64,000 nt of DNA from positions 51,710,080-51,774,079 of the forward strand of contig NC_074715.1 of assembly GCF_947242115.1 (NCBI RefSeq), written 5' to 3'. This DNA comes from Biomphalaria glabrata (taxonomy: Eukaryota > Mollusca > Gastropoda > Planorbidae). Positions 45,709 through 56,050 of this stretch are shown here, one piece after another (position 1 is the stretch's first letter; each line of letters opens with the position of its first letter). The position numbers were made by a program, and so were the translations under genes. The notes below the pieces were generated by a model. The model had not been told where the DNA came from. It was given only the letters and a program-made list of their open reading frames with translations, and did not search any database.

Positions 45709-46215
45709 TTTTTAATTATTTATGAGATAAGTTAAAAGAATACGGAATACACAAAAGTTTTACTCATTAACTTTTAAAAAGATTTTCTAAAGCTTAGTAA
45801 AATATTTGGAACTGTTACTTTGCATACTTGACCTTTTTTTTATCCTTCTTAGCTTGTGTATACTCTAGTCTGTGAAATAGTGAAACTATAGGGGTAGAAA
45901 AGAGGTGAAATATTTTAGGCAAGTAGTTTTTCAAATCAAAATTAGTATTAGATACTTTAAAACGAGCATTATTTAACATTTGTTACTTTGCTTGTGGTGT
46001 ATTTCCCATTTGGCTTTTTTTTAAGTTGATGTTCATATTGTCTTCAGAATCACTGAAGGGCGCAGAAGCTGAGATGCTAAAAAAAATAATTAATCATATG
46101 GCAGGATATTTTTTTTGCTTGTGTTATCTGGTTAACTTGTGGGGTATCTTGTGTCATGTTAACTACCTGTGTGAAAAGTTCCACATGTGCACCAAGAAGA
46201 TACTTTTATGATTGT
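45709..46215 (+). ncRNA. Last GC-donor module and possible following exon
   Basis: tatccttcttag|CTTGTGTATACTC opens a module ending ATTTTAG|GCAAGTAG at about 45918. After it ctttttttttaag|TTGATG at about 46026 begins a stretch with an open 61-codon frame (46026-46211) without a recognised domain. This could be where the array rejoins unique exons. Confidence 0.35.
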
Positions 46216-46249
46216 ACCAATGTCCCTACTGCTGTGGGATCTCTATCGC

Positions 46250-48770
46250 CTTTTTATCATATCCCTTTTATAAATTTCGCCTAAATTGTTTTGTCACATG
46301 TGGGCTTTACAGTATAAACTTTGATTTACTATGACTTTACTTATGCCTGAATTTGTGACCTTGTATTGGTGAACTTGTATTTCTAAATGTTTTGTATGCA
46401 AAAGAAAATGGATTTCCTCTTCTATACTATTCATAATCATCACTTCTTATCTGATATATTACAGACATTACTTTAAAAAACCCATGAAAATCCACTTTTA
46501 CTTCACTTTGGGATTTCATTGTTTCCATAATCTTCCTTGACATTTTTTAAAATCATTGTTGACCACTAGGACATGTATGTGCTCTGTTTATATTTTTAGG
46601 CTGATTGTAATTGTCTAATTATCACTTACCGGAACGTATCTGAGATGGATTCTTGTTTTAAAATGGTTTTAGAGTAATGCATTTCTAAATGACTAGTTGT
46701 TTTGTTTGTTTTACATGTTTCGGATGTTCCTTCAGAGTTGAAGATAATTACTTCCTAGTCCAAACCTCCCACAGGACGTCGGGGGATGGGAGTAGGCAGG
46801 GTTTGAGCCGTGGACCATCTATAAATCTGACTGGCAGTCCAGCGCGCAAACCGCACGACATGGCATGTGGTCTAACACACATGCACAGCAGTCATTGATT
46901 TTTATTTTATTTGCCTTTACCTGGTACAAATAAATACTGAATGGGTAAACTGTCTGGCTCATGGTCTTGTTTTTGAGAATCACTGACTTTTTTTTTTTCT
47001 AGCTTTCTAAACTTGACTAAGCAAATAAAGACGTGCAGCAGTGCCTATATTCCTTTTGTATGTTGACTCTTTTTTATTTTTATTTTCAATATCCCTTCAT
47101 TATTTTTCAAAATGTTTAATTCTATCACCTAGGGCAATTAACAATGCAAGACATAGGACATATTATCTATAATCTGGGTTGTTCATTGTTGTCTATCCCA
47201 TTCTGTTTCTCACATTCTTCTACCTACATACACAAAATTACTTCCTGTCTATTTTATTATTCAAACAAAGAAAAATTTGGGCTCTGTCCAGTGTTTCTAT
47301 CTAGTTTTACTATGCTTCTGTATTATGTTACCTTTAATTTTATTACACATGTCACTAATATACACATTTATACAGGAAAGTGGCATTCCTTATTTCACTT
47401 GCCTTGGCCCTTTGTATTGAAACAAAATCATTCATATTTGTTACTGCCCTTTGCATTAAAACTGTTTTTGTTACCTCTCTTGGCATGGAAAGTTTTATAT
47501 CTCCATTTGCACTAAAACACATACAGTAGGTTTGTTACCTTTCCTTTGTATTGACTCTACAGGTTTTGTTAATTTTCCTTTGCATCAAAAGTTTTTACCT
47601 CCCTTTGTGATAAAACATACAGTAGGTTTTGTTACCTTCCTTAGCACTCTAGGTCATTAGTTTTACCTCCCTTTGCATTGCAGTATTTTTTATACTTCCC
47701 TTGTCATTGAAACACATACAGTTGTTTTGGTACCTCCACTTGCATTGTAACACAACACATTAGGTTCTAACATCATGTGCATTGAAACACATACCAAAAC
47801 TCTTTCTTTGTTACCTACCTTTGTATTGAAAGTTTGTATATCTTCCTTTGTATTTAAACAGCTTTTGTTATCTCCAAAAAATTTTGTTGTTTTTTTACCT
47901 TCCTTTACATTGAAACAGTAGTTTTGTTACTGTACTTTGCATCGAAACACATACAGTAGCCTTTGTTACCTCCCTGTGCATGGTAACAAACAGTAGTTTT
48001 GGAACCTCCCTTTGCATTGAAACATACAGTAATTTTACCACCCTTAGCATTAAAACAGTTTGATACCTTCCTTTGTATTGAAACATACAGTAGTTTTTAT
48101 TTTCCTTTGTATTGAAACATACAGTAGTTTCCTTTGTAATGGAACAGATTTTACAACCATTAGTATTTGTTACTGCCCTTTGCATTGAAACAAATACAGT
48201 TTCTATGTTACTACCCTTTGCGTTGAAACATTCAGTAATTTTTGTTACCACTCTTTCCATTAAAACAGTTTGACACCTTCCTTTGTATTGAAACATAGTT
48301 TTTATCTTCGTTTCTATTGGAATTTTAGATCTGTTATTTATTTTATAAGGTTTCCGTGTTGGGTTTACATATTGATACTGTGGGTTCTGGTATTTCCTTG
48401 AATTTGTCATAATCATTGTCATTATTGTTGGTCTGAGGTTATGACAGTTCTTGTACGCTATTATCAACATTGACTTTGTAGGCAGTTTATAAAGTTCCTG
48501 TTACAGAGTTGAATTTTGGCTGAAGTTATGAAATTGTGATTTCGTTGAAGTCAATGTTAATCAAGCAACATTAGTTGCTTACTTTAAGTAATTACTTAGA
48601 ATGATGATTTTCATACATCTTTCTGATTACTTCTCATTCACATCAATCAACTCATTGTATCACATGAGTATGATGTATCACATCATTGTAAAAATATCAT
48701 TGTATTAAATTCATATTCTTTTTTAAAATATCATATACATATTAGTTTATGTACAACTAAGACTGTATGG
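46250..48770. repeat. Segmental repeat, unit I
   Basis: 46.3-46.7 kb matches 50.93-51.83 kb (cctgaatttgtgaccttgta, ttggtgaacttgtatttc, catcttccttgac-like phrases). 47.1-48.75 kb matches 48.8-50.4 kb. From 47.38 kb it is filled by degenerate units of about 38-40 bp (ttgttacctccctttgcatt plus gaaacatacagtag). This copy holds a family C SINE absent from unit III. Frames such as 47895-48470 on the minus strand follow the repeat and are not supported as genes. Confidence 0.75.
46710..46862 (-). mobile_element. tRNA-derived SINE, family C, copy 2
   Basis: Reverse complement of the element at 33147: acatgtttcggatgttcctt, agtccaaacctccc, gcagggtttgagccgtggac, cgcaaaccgcacgac. The paralogous place in unit III (about 54110-54140) lacks it, so it inserted after the segment duplicated. 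Confidence 0.9.
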
Positions 48771-50920
48771 TGTGTCTATTAAGCTTAACTTCGGATCTAC
48801 TTTAATTATTTTTAATAAACACACAATGCAAAAACATGGACTTAATATTTATATTCTGGATTATTCCTTTTACTCTATCCCATTCTGTCTCTCTTTCTCA
48901 CACACAAGACATTACTTCCTATTTTATTATTTAAACAAGGGAAAATATAGCTTCCACTTCTTGTATCAATCTAGTTTGACTATGCTTCTTTTTTTTTTAT
49001 ATTGCCTTCGATATTATTATGTGTGTCACTAATGTACACAATTATATATATATATATTTCACTTTTCTTGGCTCTTTGCATTTGAAACACTTGAGCACAG
49101 AAACAAGTACAGGTATTTCTTACCGTGCCTGTTTTGGAAAATATGCAGGTTTTGTTCCGGTACCTTTCTTTTGTATTGAAATATTTTTTACCTCCCACTG
49201 CAATAAAACATACAGTAGTTTTGTTACTTCCCTTTATATTAAAGGTTTTATTACCTCCCTTTACATTGAAACACATACAGTTGTATTGGTACCTCCCTTT
49301 GCTTTGAAACACATGAAATAATTATTTCTTTGTTACCTACCTTTGTATTGAAAGTTTGTATATCTTCCTTCGTATTTAAAGTCTTGTTACCACTCTTGCC
49401 ATTTAAACAGATACCTTCCTTTGTATTGAAACATAGTTTTTATATCTCTACGTATTGGAATTTTAGATCTGCTATTTATTTTATAAGGTTTCAGTGTTGG
49501 TTTTACATATTGATACTGTAGGTTCTGGTCAGGGGTTAATGATGATTCTTACATGCTTCAATCAAGAGTGACATGTGTAGACAGTTTTATACTCTACTTG
49601 TTACTGTGTCAAAGCTGGAGCAGAAATTATGAAATATTGATTTTGTTGAAGTTGGTGTTACCAACACAAAAAGAGGGTGCTTACTTTAACACCAATTGAA
49701 GTAATTAAAACCATTGTTTTTGTAACCTTCTCTGTTTTGAAAGTTTTTGTAACCTTTCCTTTGTATTGAAATATGTTTTACCTCCCTTTGCAATGAAACA
49801 AATACAATTTGTTACCTCCCTTAGCATTGAAACAAATAGTAGGTTTTGTTATCTCCCCTTTTGCATTGAACATTCTTATCCTCTCTTTGCACTAAAATAG
49901 GTTGTTTTTTTTATCTCCATTTGCATTGAAACAAACAGTAATGTTTGTTACCACCCTTTGCATTGATACCTTCCTTCCTTTGTATTAAAACATACAGCAG
50001 TCTTTATTTTGCTTTGTAATAGAACAGTTTTTACCACTATCAGTTTTTGTTATCAACAAACATAAAATAAGGTGATTACTTTATTAATGCTATGTAAGTA
50101 AGTAATTACTTAGAATTGAAATTATGACTTTGTCAGTCTCATGAATTTAGCTCTTATTATTTTCATACTTATTTCTCTTTTTCTCATTACTTCTAATACA
50201 TATCATTCAACTCTACATCATTGTATAAATATCATTGTATTCAATTCATATTCTATTTTAAATCATCATGCACACAATATTAGTTTGATGTACAACTGAG
50301 TCTATTTGGTCTGCCTGTTACTCTGAACTTCTGGACTAGTATATTTATCAAGGAAAATGAAAAGTATTCTTTTTTAATACACACACATACTGTAATTAAG
50401 TGTGTGTCTTGCTTTATACATCAATTTTCCAAAACTAATTTGTCTTACTTATTGTTTCTTGTACCAACTTCACCTTGCACATGACTAACTCAACAGTACC
50501 ATAGATTACCATTGATTTTTTTTAAATGCCTATTTACTTCTTAGTAATATTAGGCCTACATTGTAAGCCTTAACATTGCTTTAAAATATTTGTACCACAC
50601 CATTACGATACTTCTCACAAAAATCATAATGAAACTAAATCAAAATACATTGCACAAAATCTGTATCTCTATGTGGTGGGTGATTCAAGTTCCTTTAAGT
50701 CTTTAATTGCAAAGAAGTTAATTGTAATATAATGTACATGAGGCTAACAGTTATACACAAACAAATCCACTAGATGTTTCCTTTCTCATTGTTGACAACA
50801 CACACACATGACTACTCTCCAGTCCACTAACTGGCCAGGTACTCTTTTGACCATGTGTCATGGTTGGCCACACATTCCATATAGTGTCACAACACTCTAC
50901 TTTTTACTTCTTTTACATTT
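48771..50920. repeat. Segmental repeat, unit II
   Basis: Starts with the same block as 47.14 kb (caatgc, ctatcccattctgt, attacttcct, ctagtttgactatgcttctt). It carries the 38-40 bp degenerate units at 49.06-49.44 and 49.71-50.06 kb. It ends with the block that also closes unit I (caactctacatcattgtat). No gene supported. Confidence 0.7.
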
Positions 50921-51099
50921 CCTTTCCAGAAAAGTCTAAACTTTGATTTACTGCTTTGATATTAGTTATGCCTAAACTTGTGATCTTGTATTGGTGAACT
51001 TGTATTTGCAAATTATTTCTTGTATGCAGAAGAAAAGTATTTTCTTCTTGATTACTATTCATCATAGTCACTAGGTATGTCATATATTATAGATATTAC

Positions 51100-51615
51100 T
51101 GTAAAGGGCTTGGGAATAGTTGTCTACTATAGATAAATGGCTCGATATACTAAAGGTATGATTCTTTAATGCCCTAACTGTAGACCTTTACAAGCGTATG
51201 AGTATACTCAACAAAGGAGTATGGAATTAATATTTATTTACAGCAAACACTGTGTTACACATAATATGGAATATATCAATCTATCAATAGTAGGAGTATT
51301 TAAATGTGCCCAAATTAAATACATGCAATGACAGATTACATAAAGGTATCACTACACAACATAGTATTACCCCAAATATTCAGTACACACGATGCAGAAA
51401 TAATATCTCCTTAATCTAGGCAATACCACTGTCAACAATCACCAACACCCTAATCAGACCATGTCAGTTCTCCAACTGACTAGTCTGACCGCAGGAAACT
51501 TATTATCCCCCCTTGAAAACTTCGTGCTAAAACAGTTCACCCTCACAGCTAATAAAATAAACAAACACACAATCTCACATCTTACACACACACACACCCC
51601 GCTCTTGAGAATTAC
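51100..51615. mobile_element. 0.5-kb insertion, solo-LTR-like
   Basis: Relative to unit I, about 510 bp is inserted between attact (left) and attact (right), suggesting a 5- or 6-bp target duplication. One end begins tgtaaagggcttggg. There are no inverted ends and no frame. A solo LTR is the best guess and the family is unknown. Confidence 0.5.
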
Positions 51616-51827
51616 TTAAAAAAAGGAAAATAAAAAAATCTGCTTTTACTTCACTTTGGGAACTCATGTTTCCATAATCTTCCTTGACATTTTTTTTTTA
51701 AACATTATGTTGACCGCTTGGACATGTGTCCACCCCTGTTTTAGTTCATATTTCTAGGCCTCTTGATATCCAGTCTAATTATCACTTTACTTATCACAAA
51801 TGGAGTTACGATTCTTGTTTCAAAATG

Positions 51828-51834
<7 letters not shown>

Positions 51835-51858
<24 letters not shown>

Positions 51859-54088
51859 TTTATAAAGCGCTGTTAACAAACAAAATGTAGGCTCAAGGCG
51901 CTGTAACAACATTACAAACATAAACACAACTGCCGAAATAACAGTTAATCTAAAAAAGTTTTAAACAAGTAGGTCTTAATGTTCTTCTTAAAAGTGGTAT
52001 AGCATGTTGTCTGTCTGAGATCAATGGGGAGTGAGTTCCAAACCTTTGGTCCGTGAACTGAAAAAGCACGCAGACCGTAGCTTTTGAGGGAGAAACGTGG
52101 CACTACTAAAAGCGTTGAGTCCATTGAGCGCAGGGTTCTCTGGGGGACATATGGAGTAATCAGTTCGCTAAGGTACAAGGGCATCTCATTGTTATATATA
52201 CACTGATGACAAAGTGTGGCGACCTTGTAATCGATTCTCGCTTTCACGGGAAGCCAATGGAGCGTGCGCAAGAGCGTAGTAGCAGAATCTTGTCTAGTTT
52301 TTTTAAGGACTATTCGAGCGGCGTTGTTCTGTATACGTTGCAGCTTGGCTATTTTGTCATCAGGTATACCTGCTAGCACGGCGTTGCAGTAGTCAAGGCG
52401 GGAGAGTATGAATGCCACAGCTAGCGTTTTTGTTGACTCCGTTGTTAAATATGGTCGGATCTGGCCTAATCTGCGCAGCTGCAGATAAAGACCTTTGCAG
52501 AGCTGATTTATGTGTGGGTTGAAAGATAGTGTTGAGTCGAAGAAAACTCCAAGATTCCGCACTACATGGACAAAAGGAACATGGCAGTTCGTGATAAAGA
52601 GAGAATCTGTGCTTTCAACTTTTGAGACATTGTTCCTAGTGCCAATCTTAATTATTTCTGTCTTGTCTTCGTTCATCTTGAGTTTATTTTCAACCATCCA
52701 ATCGCTCACCCTTGCAACGGTACCACTGATATTCTCTGCCAGATGGGACACCTCTGAGGGTACTGATGAATCGTATAACTGTGAGTCATCGGCAAAGAAA
52801 TGGTATAAGATGCCGGTTGGCCGTATGACACCGCTGAGTGGATATGTGTACATAGTGAACAGTACTGGGCCTAGAACTGATCCTTGGGGTACTCCGTACT
52901 TCAAAAGTAAGCTTGTTGATTCCGTCCCGCTAACAACGACACTTTGGGTGCGTTCCGTCAGGTAGGATCCAAGCCACTTTAGGACGACTCCTGCTAAACC
53001 AAAAGTTGCAGAGAATCTGGCCATCATAATTTCATGGTCTAGCGTATCAAAGGCTGCGGACAAGTCCAGCATAGAAAGAATTGATATGTGGCCTTTGTCG
53101 GAATTGTGAAGTAAGTCGTTTAGTACCCTGACCACTGCTGTCTCTGTGCTACGGCACTTCCTATATGCAGATTGAAATTCTTCCAAGAGACAGTACTGTT
53201 CAAGATGAGAAAGAATTTGCACTAACACGATGCGCTCCAGAAGCTTTGACAGGAAGGGAAGATTTGAAACCGGGCGATAGTTTTTTAGACATTCCGGGTC
53301 AAGACTGGATTTCTTTAATAAGGGCCTGACAAGTGCATGCTTAAATTGCTGTGGTACAATGCCTGAAGTCAGTGAAGAGTTCACAATGTTGGTAATTGTA
53401 GGTACAAGCTCATCTAAACATTCAAGGAGCAAGGAGGTTGGAATGGGATCAAGGTCACATGACTTATTTGGCATCTTCAAAATAGTACTTTTGACATAAT
53501 CTTCAGATACACGCTGAAACTCGCAAAAAGGAGTATTTTGAAAAATTGGAGAGTGGTCAAGCTGTGATGAGAGGGATGGCATGTCATTTCTAATCTGCTC
53601 AATCTTCCCAATGAAGAATCTATTGAAGGAATCAGGAAGTTCAGATAATGGGATAGATGACGGCAAACGTTCGTTATTTGCTCCCCCTAACATTTCAGCG
53701 GTGATCCTGAATAGCTCCTTTGAAGAATCAGAATTTTCGATTTTTTGTCGAATATGACTAGCTTTTGCGTCTCTAATCATACGGTTAACCTTGTTTTTTT
53801 CTCGTATGTATATTTGTCGATGTATCGTCAGACCTGTCTTTTGAAATGTACGTTCGGCACGTCGGCGAATAAGTTTGGCAGTCTTTATGTCTTCCGTCAA
53901 CCAGGGTGCAGATGGCCTAACTGAGACTGTACGAGTGACAAGAGGTGCATGGCTGTCCAGCAACTTTTTCAAGCAAGAACTGTAATTGCTGAGAACGTCT
54001 GTGTTGCTCTGCTGCAACAGCAAAGAGGTCACGTCCATTTTGAAGGAGGCAATATCTATGGCTTTAAGTTTACGGGAAGTCACGGGTT
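51835..54088 (-). mobile_element. CR1/L2-type LINE, 5'-truncated, reverse transcriptase frame open
   Basis: The 3' tail is (AAT)n at about 51835-51860, next to the untranslated end. The 5' boundary, about 54088, is set by comparison with the empty site at 46.67 kb: aaaatggttt before the tail and agagtaatgc after the 5' end are contiguous there. A ggttt on both sides may be the target duplication. The endonuclease domain is missing. Confidence 0.9.
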
Positions 54089-54146
54089 TCAGAGTAATGC
54101 ATTTTTGTGTACTTTCTAAATAACTTAAATTGTACTTATCACACAT
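51945..54146 (-). CDS. LINE reverse transcriptase (733 codons; first about 21 from flanking DNA)
   Basis: Fingers and palm motifs are in order: LKNYRPVSNLPFLSKLLERI, FQSAYRKCRSTETAV, LDLSAAFDTLDHEI, GVPQGSVLGPVLF, the active-site HFFADDSQLY, NKLKMNEDKTEI and NLGVFFDSTLSFNPHI. The C-terminal part (RLDYCNAVLAGIP, LHWLPVKARIDYK, GPKVWNSLPIDLR) ends with a stop at 51945. This is the CR1/L2 group by motif style. The upstream part before residue 190 is the usual linker between endonuclease and reverse transcriptase. The start methionine and about 21 residues come from host DNA outside the insertion, so this is not the element's own start. The intact frame indicates recent insertion. Confidence 0.9.
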   Translation of the reverse strand: MCDKYNLSYLESTQKCITLKPVTSRKLKAIDIASFKMDVTSLLLQQSNTDVLSNYSSCLKKLLDSHAPLVTRTVSVRPSAPWLTEDIKTAKLIRRRAERTFQKTGLTIHRQIYIREKNKVNRMIRDAKASHIRQKIENSDSSKELFRITAEMLGGANNERLPSSIPLSELPDSFNRFFIGKIEQIRNDMPSLSSQLDHSPIFQNTPFCEFQRVSEDYVKSTILKMPNKSCDLDPIPTSLLLECLDELVPTITNIVNSSLTSGIVPQQFKHALVRPLLKKSSLDPECLKNYRPVSNLPFLSKLLERIVLVQILSHLEQYCLLEEFQSAYRKCRSTETAVVRVLNDLLHNSDKGHISILSMLDLSAAFDTLDHEIMMARFSATFGLAGVVLKWLGSYLTERTQSVVVSGTESTSLLLKYGVPQGSVLGPVLFTMYTYPLSGVIRPTGILYHFFADDSQLYDSSVPSEVSHLAENISGTVARVSDWMVENKLKMNEDKTEIIKIGTRNNVSKVESTDSLFITNCHVPFVHVVRNLGVFFDSTLSFNPHINQLCKGLYLQLRRLGQIRPYLTTESTKTLAVAFILSRLDYCNAVLAGIPDDKIAKLQRIQNNAARIVLKKTRQDSATTLLRTLHWLPVKARIDYKVATLCHQCIYNNEMPLYLSELITPYVPQRTLRSMDSTLLVVPRFSLKSYGLRAFSVHGPKVWNSLPIDLRQTTCYTTFKKNIKTYLFKTFLD

Positions 54147-54389
54147 GCACAGCAGTCATAACATTATTTTATTTGCCTTGACATGGTACGAAATTGTTTT
54201 TGAGAGTCAAGACTTTTTTTTATTCTTCTAGCTTTCTAAACTTAACTAGGCTAATAAAGATTTGCAGCAGTGTGTATTACTTTCATATGCTGACGTTTTT
54301 TTCCCTTTTCAAGATCCCTTCATTATTTTTCCAAATAATCATTTATATATCAACTAGGCAAAATAAAAAGATGAAAAAGCATTGACTTA

Positions 54390-54662
54390 TCTATATTCTG
54401 AGTTTTCTCATCTATATTCTGAGTTTTCTCATCTATATTCTGAGTTTTCTCATCTATATTCTGAGTTTTCTCATCTATATTCTGAGTTTTCTCATCTATA
54501 TTCTGAGTTTTCTCATCTATATTCTGAGTTTTCTCATCTATATTCTGAGTTTTCTCATCTATATTCTGAGTTTTCTCATCTATATTCTGAGTTTTCTCAT
54601 CTATATTCTGAGTTTTCTCATCTATATTCTGAGTTTTCTCATCTATATTCTGAGTTTTCTCA
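54390..54662. repeat. 21-bp satellite, about 12-13 near-perfect copies
   Basis: The unit atctatattctgagttttct plus c repeats without visible divergence. Its frame is open and reads LYSEFSH over and over, because 21 is a multiple of three. No gene is implied. The homogeneity suggests a very recent expansion. Confidence 0.95.
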
Positions 54663-54847
54663 TGTCTCTTCTATCTCATTTTCTCTCTTCTACATGGTCA
54701 AACACACACACAGACACACAATTTGTCTGTTATTATTTCGACTGGGGAGTATACCGCCGGTGACTCCTGTCCCTATCTAGTTTCGCTGTGCACCTGTATA
54801 GTATTGTCTGATATGATTACGCTTGTCGCTGTATGCAAATTTTGTAT

Positions 54848-55115
54848 AATAATAATAATAATCTTTATTGTCCGTATGGAAATTTGTCTTACAATTTGTG
54901 CATTACACCAAACAAAAAACATAACTATAAGAAACCAAAGTGTACATTCACACCAGACTCGCTCATAATTTACATGTGACAAAGTTTATATCAGATTGTT
55001 CTTATTTAATGATTTGATCTAACTTATTACAAAGATCATTTAGAAGAAACATTTTAACCAATTTTTCTAAACATTTAGACACAATGGAAGTAAGTGAAAC
55101 AGGTCTATAGTCATT
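54848..55115 (-). pseudogene. Internally deleted LINE fragment
   Basis: The (AAT)n tail at 54848-54862 and tctttattgtccgtatgg give a LINE 3' end. Only about 100 bp inside, the minus strand reads NDYRPVSLTSIVSKCLEKL and VKMFLLNDLCNKLDQ, a central reverse transcriptase block that normally lies more than a kilobase upstream. The intervening part is deleted. Confidence 0.7.
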
Positions 55116-56050
55116 CAATATACATCCAGCAAAGAAATAATAAAGAATAATGAAAGCACAAATTGCATGTCGCCACAGTGCAGCGCCATTTCCTTATTTC
55201 ACTTCCTTTGGCCTTTTGCATTAGAACAAATACTATAGTATTTATGTTACTGTTGTTTGATTTTTTTAAAAAATGTCTTTGTTACCTTTGCAAGGAAACG
55301 TACAGTATTTTTTTTAACCTTCCTTTGCATTGAAAGTTTTCATCTCCCTTTGCATTTTGGCTGACGTTGTAGTTGCGACTCTGTATTTGAAGACAGTTGG
55401 ATACTTCCCTTGCATTGAAACAAATACAGTTTGTATGTTGCTACCCTTTGCATTGAAAGTTTATTTGGTTACCACTCTTTGCATTAAAACAGTTTGATAT
55501 CATCCATTGTATTGAAAAGTGCAGTTTTTATCTCCCTTTGTATTGGACCATTCTACCTCCCTTTGTATTGAATTAGTACTACCCTTTGCCCTGAAGCACA
55601 GTTCGTATGTTACCTTCCCTTGGATTGAAAATGTAGTAGTTCTTGTTACCTCCCTTTACATTGTAATATGTTCAGTAGTTATGTTACTTTTCTTTGCGTT
55701 ACACTGTACATCATTGAAACACTTTGTTAGGACTGGAAAGAATACTTTTGTTTGTTTGCTTTTTAACTAGAGTATATGTTGCATCTTTACAGGACCATAA
55801 TTTCCATTATATATATCTATCTATCTATATATATATACGTGTGTGTATACAAATGACTATTTACTTTGATTTAAAATATAGTATATAGTTCAAACTTGTC
55901 ATATGAGATTGGTTACTTTGTTCTTTTGACAAGTGATTGATTGCTGTGAACTTGTGAAAATATGAAACTCTTGTATTACATCTTTTGTATTTAAATGGAT
56001 GGAAGCTTTTTTACTTAAAACAGTTATATCGTCCATTTTTAAATATAAAA

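Larger units (their letters stand above)
50930..56050. repeat. Segmental repeat, unit III, enlarged by insertions
   Basis: It starts with the 46.3-kb block (actttgatttactg, ggtgaacttgtatttgc). It is interrupted by a 0.5-kb element (51.1-51.6 kb), a LINE (51.84-54.09 kb), a 21-bp satellite (54.39 kb) and a rearranged LINE piece (54.85 kb). The 38-40 bp units resume at 55.19-55.70 kb. AATAAA occurs at about 56047. Confidence 0.7.

Noticed and set aside
47895-48470. 191-codon minus-strand frame with VSMQREV-type repeats
   Set aside because: It follows the degenerate 38-40 bp repeat, has no domain, and its paralogous segments are not open.
52510-52965. 151-codon plus-strand frame
   Set aside because: It lies wholly antisense to the LINE reverse transcriptase, which has all the family motifs.
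54382-54780. 132-codon frame of LYSEFSH repeats
   Set aside because: Same reason: a 21-bp satellite read in frame.
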